Origin: CAYTBN01 sp964542165
GTDB lineage: Bacteria > Myxococcota_A > UBA796 > UBA9615 > CAYRNR01
Length of the DNA: 64,000 bases
Direction of reading: 5' to 3'
NCBI GenBank assembly: GCA_964542165.1
Contig: CAZITQ010000008.1
Location: 18,445 to 82,444, forward strand
Part shown: in pieces, positions 25,631 to 32,312 of the stretch
Numbering within the stretch: the stretch's first letter is position 1
Layout: the number at the start of each line of letters is the position of its first letter
Program-made: the position numbers and the translations under genes
Notes under the pieces: model-generated
Database searches by the model: none
What the model saw: the letters and a program-made list of their open reading frames with translations, nothing else
What the model was told of the DNA's origin: nothing

Positions 25631-26056
25631 TCACTGCCAGGGCCCCTCGCCCCAGTAGCCTGCGCTCTGCTCGTCCAGCTCGAGGACCAGATCGCGCACG
25701 TCGTAGAAGTCGAAGTTCTCCCAGTTCGAGTCGTACTCGCCGATGTCGTGCACCTCGTAGTTCAGCCAGTCGCGGAACTCGACGAAGCGCGAGGGGGTGC
25801 CCCCGCAGGGGTAGGCGATGAAGAAGACGGTGAGCTCGGTCCAGTGGGGATCGTCCGCTGTGTCGAGGGTGGACTCCCAGTTGGCCTTGGTCGGGGGATT
25901 CGTGGGGCACGTGGATCGGTGGTGCTGCTGGGCGTAGACCGCGTCCCACCAGTCCCAGCCCTCGGTGGCGACCGAGGTCTGCGGGAGGGCGAGGACGGCG
26001 AGGCCGAGAGCCCAGGAGGCGAGGATCGGTGACAGGAAACCTGGGGAAAGACGCAT
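25631..26056 (-). CDS. Small exported protein, unknown
   Basis: The 141-residue protein has a signal peptide (LASWALGLAVLALPQTSVA) and a mature part rich in Trp, Asp and Glu (GWDWWDAVYAQQHH, DSNWENFDFYDVRDLVLELD). Two cysteines (STCPTN and AYPCGG) could form one disulfide. No family is recognised. It lies alone, convergent with the kinase gene and followed upstream by a long non-coding region. Confidence 0.65.
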   Translation of the reverse strand: MRLSPGFLSPILASWALGLAVLALPQTSVATEGWDWWDAVYAQQHHRSTCPTNPPTKANWESTLDTADDPHWTELTVFFIAYPCGGTPSRFVEFRDWLNYEVHDIGEYDSNWENFDFYDVRDLVLELDEQSAGYWGEGPWQ

Positions 26057-26195
26057 CGTGACTCCTCGTGGCGCGTTTCCGGACTGACCGGGTAGGGAAT
26101 AGAGCCAGTTCCGTGCCAGGCCCGGAACGGTTGGACGCCGCAAGGAGCGGGTCGGCCCGCAGTACACGTTTTTTCAGGCGCGGTTTTTCTACGGG

Positions 26196-26331
26196 GCCCG
26201 GTGGGGAAACCCGGGGCCTGTCGGCAAAAGGCGACAGCCCTTGCGCCGGCCGTCGATTCTGAACAGCGGTCTGTCTCCAAAAAGAGACGGTCTACTCGGA
26301 GGGTGGAGGCTTTCCATCCATCGTTTTTTTG
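26196..26331 (+). ncRNA. Candidate small structured RNA ending in a terminator
   Basis: Successive hairpins can form on the plus strand: an imperfect GC-rich stem at 26196-26218, TGTCG/CGACA with loop GCAAAAGG (26219-26236), and GTCTC/GAGAC with an A-rich loop (26273-26289). An intrinsic-terminator-like stem GGGTGGA/TCCATCC (26302-26320) follows, with seven T at 26325-26331. No plus-strand gene precedes it, so the signal suggests a short independent transcript or an attenuated leader. It matches no riboswitch class that I recognise. Confidence 0.3.
26302..26331 (+). terminator. Rho-independent terminator-like hairpin
   Basis: A seven-pair stem GGGTGGA/TCCATCC (one G-T wobble) with a 5-nt loop is followed after ATCG by seven T residues. 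The 4-nt gap before the T run weakens it. Confidence 0.4.
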
Positions 26332-26509
26332 GCTCTTGCTCCACCACAGGTGCCGCGACGCTGTGGGAACCAGGTACCCGATCGACGGGAATCGTCTCCT
26401 GGCGGAGACAGGATCACCGGCGGCCGCTGGAGCCCGGCCGGAGGCGGCCGCCAGTTGGGCCGCATGCCGTGGACCTGGAGGAACCGGCGAGCCGGATTTC
26501 AGGTTCGCG

Positions 26510-26550
26510 TGGCACGGTTCTTGGAGTTCTCCGGGGCGGGAGAACGCCCC
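26510..26550 (+). promoter_or_regulatory. Sigma54-like box and RBS-presenting hairpin of the PAS gene
   Basis: TGGCACG-N4-TTGGA (26510-26525) is one base off the sigma54 consensus, though the mismatch is at the important -12 C. Just before the ATG, GGGGCG and CGCCCC (26533-26538 and 26545-26550) pair perfectly around the loop GGAGAA, placing the Shine-Dalgarno GGAG in the loop. Such a stem could modulate translation. Confidence 0.3.
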
Positions 26551-26982
26551 ATGCCTCCGTTCGTACGTCCCGAATCCGCGATTCGAGCCGCCGAGGCCAC
26601 CGTCGTGTTCCGCGAGAATCTGGCCATCGTGTTCGCCGATCCCACCGCGGAGGAGCTGTTCGCACGGCCCTCGATGTCCATGGTCGGGCGGCACCTGAGC
26701 GTTGTCCTCGAGCAGGACTCGATGCTCCAGCTCTACAAGGAGGTCGTGGCGGATCCGATCGTCCGGGCTCCCGTGCCACGTTTCTACGAACCCATGGACC
26801 TGACCGGTGTGCTGGAGGACGGATACCGATTCCCGGTCCGCGTGAGCGTGGAGGAGGGCGACTTCCTCGGCCACCGGATCTTCATGGCCACCGTTCGTCC
26901 GGTGGGACGGCGCCGCCAGGACGCGCGGTTGCGGCTGGTGCGGTCGCTGGAGGCCTGTGATGGCCAGACGCTCGACGACTGA
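26551..26982 (+). CDS. Small PAS-domain protein
   Basis: The 143-residue protein is essentially one PAS domain: AIRAAEATVVFRENLAIVFADPTAEELFARPSMSMVGRHLSVVL (a PAS core with the usual NxxaxxlfG-like step), a middle helix, then VLEDGYRFPVRVSVEEGDFLGHRIFMATVRPV (sheet strands). No output domain follows, so it would act through a partner. The ATG at 26551 fits the start of the domain and the GGAG; longer upstream starts read through the non-coding region. It is convergent with the radical SAM gene. Confidence 0.75.
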   Translation: MPPFVRPESAIRAAEATVVFRENLAIVFADPTAEELFARPSMSMVGRHLSVVLEQDSMLQLYKEVVADPIVRAPVPRFYEPMDLTGVLEDGYRFPVRVSVEEGDFLGHRIFMATVRPVGRRRQDARLRLVRSLEACDGQTLDD

Positions 26983-27003
26983 GGGCGTCGGAGCTCGGGA
27001 GGG

Positions 27004-28098
27004 TCAGCCGCCCACCGGGTAGTACTTGCGCAGAAACAGCGGGTTCTGTTCGCGCCACAGGGTCTCCCCGGCCCGGTCTGCCTCGCGGATGCACAACTGC
27101 TCGTGGAAGCACACCAGCGCGGCCACCCGGTCGAGGGCGCCGGTGGTGGCGTGGTTGATGCACCCGCACCAGTTCATGCACCGCTCTTTGAGGGCGCAGG
27201 TGGCGCAGTCCTCGTCCCGGTTGCCTCGACGGGATATCACGGCGAGCCGGGCCAGCTCGTCGAAGCCCGTGTCCACGTGGCCGATGGCCAGCTCCCCGGT
27301 GTCGTCGCCCACCAGCCGTTCGCAGGGGTAGATCCGGCCCGAGGGGGCCACCGCGATCTCCCCCTCACCGAGGCTGCAGCGGTCCGCGCAGCCGAATCCA
27401 CCCTGGAGGCGAGTCAGGATCTTGCCGTCCACGAAGTTGATGTAGAGGTCACGCCCGGCGCGGAATCGCTCCACGAACAGGTCGCCGGCGAGGGCGTACT
27501 GCTCCTCCCAGGTGGACAGGGCGTCCTCGGACCACTCCGCGTAGAAATCCGGATTCAGGGAGACACAGCGAATCCCCTGGTCCGCCAGGAAGCGGAGGCC
27601 GGCGGCCACCCGGTCCACGTTGTCCGGCGAGACCACGAAGACCACTTCGGCGTTGCGGGCGAGGGGCAGGACCGTTCGCAACCCGGCGAAGGCGGCGTCG
27701 AAGGACGAGCCCCCGCCGCGCAGAGGGCGCGTGCGCTCGTGGGCCACCCGGTCGCCGTCGATGCTCACGGCGATGGCGAATCCCCGTTCCGCGAGCCACG
27801 TCGCCCGGTCCGCGGTCAGCTGCGTCCCGTTGGTGTTCACCGTGAGCTGGAGCTCGATCCCCCGCCGCTCCGCCAGCGCCTCGGCGTGGCGGGTCGCCCA
27901 GGTCAGGACCTCCCACTCGAGCAGGGGTTCGCCGCCGAAGAACGAGAGCTGTAGCGCCCCCGAACGGGCCTGGCCGGAGGCCAGCTCGAGGGCCGCTGCG
28001 GCGGTCTCCCTTCCCATGGAACCTGGACGTTTCCGGCCGGCGTAGCAGTAGCCACAGGCCAGGTTGCAGTCGTGGGTCAGGCAGAGGGTGAGGTCCAT
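27004..28098 (-). CDS. Radical SAM/SPASM peptide-maturase-like enzyme
   Basis: The 364-residue enzyme binds the SAM-cleaving [4Fe-4S] cluster with C11-C15-C18 (CNLACGYC). It has the SAM-binding FFGGEP motif and the NTNGT strand. The C-terminal SPASM domain is rich in cysteines (CADRCSLGEGEIAV, YPCERL, then CATCALKERCMNWCGC and a final VCFHEQLCI), sufficient for two auxiliary clusters as in anaerobic sulfatase-maturating enzymes and RiPP maturases. It is the last gene of a leftward operon after two small paralogous lipoproteins, 17 nt from the nearer one. They are the likely substrates. No sulfatase is near, which argues against an anSME role. Confidence 0.9.
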   Translation of the reverse strand: MDLTLCLTHDCNLACGYCYAGRKRPGSMGRETAAAALELASGQARSGALQLSFFGGEPLLEWEVLTWATRHAEALAERRGIELQLTVNTNGTQLTADRATWLAERGFAIAVSIDGDRVAHERTRPLRGGGSSFDAAFAGLRTVLPLARNAEVVFVVSPDNVDRVAAGLRFLADQGIRCVSLNPDFYAEWSEDALSTWEEQYALAGDLFVERFRAGRDLYINFVDGKILTRLQGGFGCADRCSLGEGEIAVAPSGRIYPCERLVGDDTGELAIGHVDTGFDELARLAVISRRGNRDEDCATCALKERCMNWCGCINHATTGALDRVAALVCFHEQLCIREADRAGETLWREQNPLFLRKYYPVGG

Positions 28099-28115
28099 GG
28101 CCCGAGGGGGGCGCC

Positions 28116-28727
28116 CTACTCCTTGGGCGGGTTCGGATTGACCGTGCGAATCTTGCCCCGGGTCCTGGTCGGTCGCGCGTCGACCGACTCCTCCGTCGCC
28201 GCGGGGTGCTCGGGCCCCGCGATGTCGCCGGACAACCGCGGTGGCTCGGAGCGGGACTCCTCGGGGTCCGGGGTGACGGTTCTCTCGATCTCGGCCTCGG
28301 CCTCGGTGGGGCGGCCCCCCGCCTCGGTCTCGGTCTCGGTGGGGCGGCCCCCCGCCTCGGTCTCGGTGGGGCGGCCCCCCGCCTCGGTCTCGGTGGGGCG
28401 GCCCCCCGCCTCGGTCTCGGACTCGGACTCAGACTCGGCCTCGGTCTCGGTGGGGAGGCCCCCCGCCTCGGTCACGCCCCCCGTCCCCGTCCCAGCCCCC
28501 GTCGGCGGATGCGGACACGCCACCTCCCCCGAGAGCCGCTCACCCTCCATCCCCAGCAGGTCTCGAACGGCGTCGCATCCCAGCAGTCCCGAAGTCGCGG
28601 CCACGGCGCCGCCGGCACCCAGCCACCGCAGGACCTGCCGGCGCTCGGCGTGGTAACGCTCGTAGCTCGGATAGTCCGCGGCGCGTGCCACCGTCACCGG
28701 CTGCAGTCTCGCCTTGGGCCGGGCCAT
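28116..28727 (-). CDS. Lipoprotein, candidate radical SAM substrate (P2)
   Basis: The 203-residue protein has a long N-region carrying YPSYERYHAERRQVLRWLG (20-37), a Tat-like RR motif before the hydrophobic stretch, and lipobox GLLGC with Cys51. CDAVRDLLGMEGE after the Cys is nearly the same as in the neighbouring P1 protein. A low-complexity GGRPTETEA repeat block fills about 85-150. Three short units of the pattern small-Gly-x-[V/I] occur: LSGEVACP (65-72), LSGDIAGP (165-172) and RGKIRTV (190-196). Modification of these units by the adjacent enzyme is inferred. It lies 3 nt downstream of P1. Confidence 0.8.
   Translation of the reverse strand: MARPKARLQPVTVARAADYPSYERYHAERRQVLRWLGAGGAVAATSGLLGCDAVRDLLGMEGERLSGEVACPHPPTGAGTGTGGVTEAGGLPTETEAESESESETEAGGRPTETEAGGRPTETEAGGRPTETETEAGGRPTEAEAEIERTVTPDPEESRSEPPRLSGDIAGPEHPAATEESVDARPTRTRGKIRTVNPNPPKE
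28290..28470 (-). repeat. In-frame 27-nt repeat block (GGRPTETEA)
   Basis: Several nearly exact copies of a 27-nt unit encode GGRPTETEA, interrupted by TE/SE expansions such as ESESESETEA. All variations keep the frame. It is a protein-coding repeat, not a CRISPR array, because there are no unique spacers. Confidence 0.85.
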
Positions 28728-28730
28728 GGC

Positions 28731-29090
28731 TCAGGCCTCCTCGTCCTCGCGGGGCATGGCGATCTTGCCCCGGACGTGGCCGGAGGGTCGGGCCTCGTCG
28801 TCGGGTGTCGCCGGTTCCTCGAGGACGGGCACCATCTCGTCGGCATCCTCCGCCGAGTCGTCGTCCCCTGGGGGGACCACCAGGTGCGGTACGGTTCCGG
28901 CGAGGGGGATGTCGCACTCCTCCTCCAGCCCGAGCACCCGACGGACGCCGTCGCAGCCGATCATCGACGAAGCGCCCAGGACGACCGCCCCCACGGCGAG
29001 GCGACGCAACCACTCCGGTCGCTGTCGGCTGCACTCGGCGTAGGTCGGGTACCCGAGTTCCGGGATTCGCTTCTGGGGTCGCTTCTTCAT
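28731..29090 (-). CDS. Lipoprotein, candidate radical SAM substrate (P1)
   Basis: The 119-residue paralogue of P2 has GYPTYAECSRQRPEWLRRLA (13-32) at the N-terminus, lipobox SMIGC with Cys46, and CDGVRRVLGLEEE directly after it, aligning with P2. It ends with HVRGKIAMPREDEEA, matching the RGKI end of P2, and carries a further unit LAGTVPHLVVP (63-73). A short GDDDS stretch separates the two halves. It is the first gene of the P1-P2-radical SAM operon; the membrane-protein gene upstream is 61 nt away. A leader-plus-repeated-core arrangement is inferred. Confidence 0.8.
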   Translation of the reverse strand: MKKRPQKRIPELGYPTYAECSRQRPEWLRRLAVGAVVLGASSMIGCDGVRRVLGLEEECDIPLAGTVPHLVVPPGDDDSAEDADEMVPVLEEPATPDDEARPSGHVRGKIAMPREDEEA

Positions 29091-29151
29091 CGGGATTCCA
29101 TTTCGTTGCGCTCCATTGTCCCTTCAGACCGCGTCCGCGCGCAAAGGTTCC

Positions 29152-29697
29152 CTACGACGCCCGCCGACCGAGCCGGCGGACGGCGAGGTGCCCCACCAGC
29201 GCCATCCCGACGCCGATGGCGCTCCCCAGCCCCAGGGTGATCGGGTCGGCCCACCACAGCAGCTTGATGTGGGCCGTCGTGACCGCGAACACGGCCGCGG
29301 CCGCCAGCTCGAACCGGTCCGCGTCGGTGGACCAGCGCCGCTGCAGGAGCCTTCGGGTGAGGAAGTAGGCGAACAGGAGGGCGTGACCGCCGATGGGGAG
29401 GCACAGGGCGAGTCGGCCGCCCGACAGCGCCACCAGGATCGCGATCTGGCCGGCGAGCTCCATCCCGCGCAGCCCCCGATCCCAGTGGCGCAGCAGGGGC
29501 AGCAGATCCGCCACCAGCATCCCCAGCACCGGGAAGGCGGTGAGCATGTACCAGGTGGGCACGGTCTCCGGCGTGGGGGTGGTGACCACGATCACCGGCC
29601 GGGGGCCCGCCATCCAGAGCCAGCCCACGCCCGCCAGGGTCACGGCGAGGATCGTCGCGAGTCGTCCTGTTCTCCTCATGGGATTTCCGCGGTTCAT
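29152..29697 (-). CDS. Polytopic membrane protein, unknown
   Basis: The 181-residue protein has about five or six hydrophobic helices (LATILAVTLAGVGWLWMAG, WYMLTAFPVLGMLVADLL, GQIAILVALSGGRLALCLP, AAAAVFAVTTAHIKLLWW, ITLGLGSAIGVGMALVGHL). No motif is recognised. An in-frame ATG at 29679 is an alternative start. It is divergent from the next plus-strand gene and 61 nt upstream of the P1 gene on the same strand, so it may be part of the radical SAM operon. Confidence 0.65.
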   Translation of the reverse strand: MNRGNPMRRTGRLATILAVTLAGVGWLWMAGPRPVIVVTTPTPETVPTWYMLTAFPVLGMLVADLLPLLRHWDRGLRGMELAGQIAILVALSGGRLALCLPIGGHALLFAYFLTRRLLQRRWSTDADRFELAAAAVFAVTTAHIKLLWWADPITLGLGSAIGVGMALVGHLAVRRLGRRAS

Positions 29698-29731
29698 TGT
29701 AGGGGAGAGTCCGGGCGAGACGGGGAGCGCG

Positions 29732-30328
29732 ATGAGAAGACGACCCAAACCAAGGTACGACGGGGACGACTATCCGCGGCACGAGGGCCTCACGCGGCGA
29801 TCGGCGCTGCGCCGCATCGGCGGCCTCGGCGGCCTCGTGTTGATGGGAACTGGCCCCTGGGTGGCCGCGCTGGCGGCCCGGGCCGACGGCGAGTCCTGGT
29901 TGGCCCACGTCCCCGAGCACATGGGGTGGCGGTCGTTCTTCCACGGCGACCAGCCGGTCTACTACCGGGTCGTCGTCGAGGTGACCCACCCCGACATCGC
30001 CGGGTGCATCGCGGATGGCGAGCTCGAGATCATCGGGGAGATCGACGCCTACCTGCTGACCCTGGAGCTGGCCGACATCGAGTCGACCCTGGCCCGGCCG
30101 GAGATCGAGGACGGGGTGGTCGCGATCGTCGCGGCGGCCTGTCCGGCGGACGCGCCTGGGGACGACGACAGCGCCGCGGACGACGACGATTCGGCGGGGG
30201 GTGACCCGCCCTCTCCCGACCATACCCTCGTCCGACTCGACCTCCAGCTCACCGAGCCGGAGGACGAGTGGGACGTCATGGGGATCATGGCCGAGCCGTC
30301 CTGCGCCTGTCGGCTCCCCAGGTCTTGA
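29732..30328 (+). CDS. Tat-like exported protein with YP-RR leader, unknown
   Basis: The 198-residue protein starts with DDYPRHEGLTRRSALRRIGG, which resembles the YP-x-[YH]...RR leader of the two candidate radical SAM substrates, and then a hydrophobic stretch (LGGLVLMGTGPWVAALAA). TRRSALRR fits a twin-arginine signal. The mature part is unrelated to P1/P2 and contains an internal GDDDSAADDDDSAGGD linker near residue 145 and a final CACRLPRS. GGGGAG lies 5-10 nt before the ATG. It may be folded in the cytoplasm and exported by Tat. Confidence 0.7.
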   Translation: MRRRPKPRYDGDDYPRHEGLTRRSALRRIGGLGGLVLMGTGPWVAALAARADGESWLAHVPEHMGWRSFFHGDQPVYYRVVVEVTHPDIAGCIADGELEIIGEIDAYLLTLELADIESTLARPEIEDGVVAIVAAACPADAPGDDDSAADDDDSAGGDPPSPDHTLVRLDLQLTEPEDEWDVMGIMAEPSCACRLPRS

Positions 30329-30337
30329 TCCTCCGCG

Positions 30338-30838
30338 TCAGCGGCTGGCGAATTTGCGGCTCTCCGCCCGGTCCATCGCCGCCGTCAGCGTCTCGGTGGA
30401 GAATCTGCCGTCCAGGCGCAAGTCCACCATCTCGTCGCCGTCCGGCTCCAGGAAGCGGACGGCGGGTACACTCTGGATCTGCTGCCGGGCCAGCAGGGAG
30501 GCCATCTCCCCCTCGTCCAGGGTGAGATCCACGTGGATGAGTGTGTAGTCGCGATTCAGGCGTTCGACGACCCCGGCGTCGGCGAGGGCATTGGCCTGGA
30601 CCGACTTGCAGTCACCACAACCGGCGACCGTGTACACGACCATCACCGGCTGGTCCTCCGCTGAAGCGGCAACGGCAGCGTCGTACTGGCCGACGCTGCG
30701 GACCCAGGTCTTGTCCAGGCCGGCGTCGGGCGCCAAGGCGCTGCTGGCCGCCGCCTTCTTCTCTGCGTCACAGGCGGACGCCGTCGTGGCCAGGGCGAAG
30801 ACGGCCAACACCACCGTCGTCATCGTGAGATTCTTCAT
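30338..30838 (-). CDS. Thioredoxin-like lipoprotein/periplasmic protein (CGDC)
   Basis: The 166-residue protein has an N-terminal signal (LAVFALATTASAC, probably a lipobox) and a thioredoxin fold: QPVMVVYTVAGCGDCKSVQ with a CGDC active site (about 74-77), the cis-Pro region QIQSVPAVRFLEPDG, and a C-terminal helix. It resembles the DsbD C-terminal domain/TlpA-type DUF953-like reductases. Its partner is unknown. It is convergent with the Tat-like gene (9 nt apart). Confidence 0.85.
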   Translation of the reverse strand: MKNLTMTTVVLAVFALATTASACDAEKKAAASSALAPDAGLDKTWVRSVGQYDAAVAASAEDQPVMVVYTVAGCGDCKSVQANALADAGVVERLNRDYTLIHVDLTLDEGEMASLLARQQIQSVPAVRFLEPDGDEMVDLRLDGRFSTETLTAAMDRAESRKFASR

Positions 30839-30974
30839 GATCCCGTCCTCTCGCTGTCTCCCCGCCTCGCTCTGGGCGGTGCGATTATCTACCGTCTCTG
30901 TAGAGTATAGGTCCGTTACGCCGATTGTGGGCCCGTAGGAGCCGGCGATCCCCCGACCTGGGGGCGCGGGGCAC

Positions 30975-32249
30975 CTACTCGCAGTCTCCGTCCCCGTTTC
31001 CCTGGATGTTGGCCCAGTCGGCCCAGCCGAGGTCCTGGAGCTGGGCCTGAAGCGCTTCGGCGGCGCAGGTGGGGAGGTTGGGGTTCCCGGTGACGATCAG
31101 CGGGCCCTCGTAGGAGGTCAGGTCGTCGAAGGGGCAGAGGTCGGTCAGGCCGTGATTGCCGTCCATGGTCAGGCCCCCGTCGATGGCAGTGAGGTCGGCC
31201 AGGCCGGCGAGATCGGGGAGGGTGTCGCCCCCGGAGATCTCGATCGCGCCGGCCTCCCGCAGGCTCGACAGGCCCTGGAGGCTCGAGAGGGTGGCGCAGT
31301 CGTCGAGGCTGAGCCGGCCCACCTCCGTCAGCGAGCCGAGCCCTTCCAGGTCGTCCAGGACCCGCAGGCGATGGAGCTCCAGGGCCCCCGCGGACTCCAG
31401 CCCCTCCAGTCCGCGCAGGCCGGAGACGGTGTAGTTCGGCTCGTACCCCAGGGAGTAGGCCAGGTCGTCGTCCTCCTCCACCCGCGTGCCGATGCGCAAG
31501 GCGCCCTCGACGATCCGCAGGGATTCGAACCCCTGCAGGTCGTTCAGCCCGTCGTTCCCATCGACGGAGACGCTCCCCTGCACCCGGTCCAGGTGGTCGG
31601 CTCCCTCCAGCGTTCGCAGGGAGCCGTTGAGGCGGATGATCAGGTCCCCACCCACCTCCTCCAGGGAGCCCAGCCCCTCCAGACTGGGCAAGGAGTCGTT
31701 GCGCATCACGTACAGGAACCAGTCCATGGTCTGGACGTTGTCCAGCCCGGTCAGGGTCTCCAGCACCGGGTTGCCCATGATGTACACGGTGTCGGGGATC
31801 CCGGTGAGTCCATCCAGCCCGGAGAGGGAGATCAACGAGCCGTTGTCGTCGATCCGCAGGTAGCCGCCGATGGAGGTCAGCGATTCGAGCCCGTTGAGGG
31901 TCAGGAGGTCTTCGTTGCTCTCGATCCTCAGGTAGTCGCCGACCCGCGCCAGGTTCCGCAGGCCCTCCAGGTTCTCCAGCTCGCCGTTGTCGACCAGGTA
32001 CAGCCGCCCCCCCACCTCCTCGAGGCACCTCAGGCCCTCCAGGTAGTGAAAGCCGGTGGCGTTGATCACCAGTTCGCCGTCGATGACCGGGTACCCGGCC
32101 ACCCGGTCCAGCTGTGCCGCGTTGCGGATCTCCACGTCGCCGTCCCAGACGGCGCCGGTCCGGCACTCGAGGTCGGAGTAGTCGTAGGCGGCGCAGCCGA
32201 GCGTGAGCATTCCGAGCCATCCCAGACCCAGCAACTTCGTCCTTGGCAT
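30975..32249 (-). CDS. Leucine-rich-repeat/receptor-L-like lipoprotein
   Basis: The 424-residue lipoprotein (lipobox LTLGC) consists of about fourteen irregular LRR-like units of 22-26 residues, each of the form LEGL..L..VGG.L.I..N..L. Examples are YLEGLRCLEEVGGRLYLVDN, LNGLESLTSIGGYLRIDDNG and LQGLSSLREAGAIEIS. It fits the receptor-L-domain family of bacterial surface proteins. The last residues carry CAAEALQAQLQDLGW. The ATG at 32249 directly precedes the signal peptide. Protein-protein contact at the cell surface is likely. Confidence 0.8.
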   Translation of the reverse strand: MPRTKLLGLGWLGMLTLGCAAYDYSDLECRTGAVWDGDVEIRNAAQLDRVAGYPVIDGELVINATGFHYLEGLRCLEEVGGRLYLVDNGELENLEGLRNLARVGDYLRIESNEDLLTLNGLESLTSIGGYLRIDDNGSLISLSGLDGLTGIPDTVYIMGNPVLETLTGLDNVQTMDWFLYVMRNDSLPSLEGLGSLEEVGGDLIIRLNGSLRTLEGADHLDRVQGSVSVDGNDGLNDLQGFESLRIVEGALRIGTRVEEDDDLAYSLGYEPNYTVSGLRGLEGLESAGALELHRLRVLDDLEGLGSLTEVGRLSLDDCATLSSLQGLSSLREAGAIEISGGDTLPDLAGLADLTAIDGGLTMDGNHGLTDLCPFDDLTSYEGPLIVTGNPNLPTCAAEALQAQLQDLGWADWANIQGNGDGDCE

Positions 32250-32312
32250 CTGCGTCGATCCCCGCGCGGCGTCCACGTGCCCCGTGTGGCGCCGGATCCA
32301 GTGTACGCCGGC

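Larger units (their letters stand above)
26057..26550. other. 494-bp intergenic region with structured signals
   Basis: No convincing gene is present. The stretch has more A/T runs than its surroundings (T6 at 26169, T7 at 26325) and several consecutive inverted repeats that could fold as RNA. These, a terminator-like hairpin and a sigma54-like box are listed separately. Confidence 0.6.

Noticed and set aside
26147..26174. GCGGG/CCCGC hairpin followed by T6 as a terminator of the kinase gene
   Set aside because: The T run begins 8 nt after the stem and the site is 650 bp past the gene end.
27004..28098. Anaerobic sulfatase-maturating enzyme
   Set aside because: SPASM cysteines would allow it, but no sulfatase is near, and the enzyme is in an operon with two small lipoproteins.
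28290..28470. Regular repeats, at first sight CRISPR-like
   Set aside because: Units are 27 nt, contiguous, in frame and without unique spacers; they encode GGRPTETEA within a protein.
29087..30223. Long minus-strand ORF across 29.1-30.2 kb
   Set aside because: Low-complexity Arg/Gly/Pro composition and overlap with two better-supported genes mark it as a shadow.
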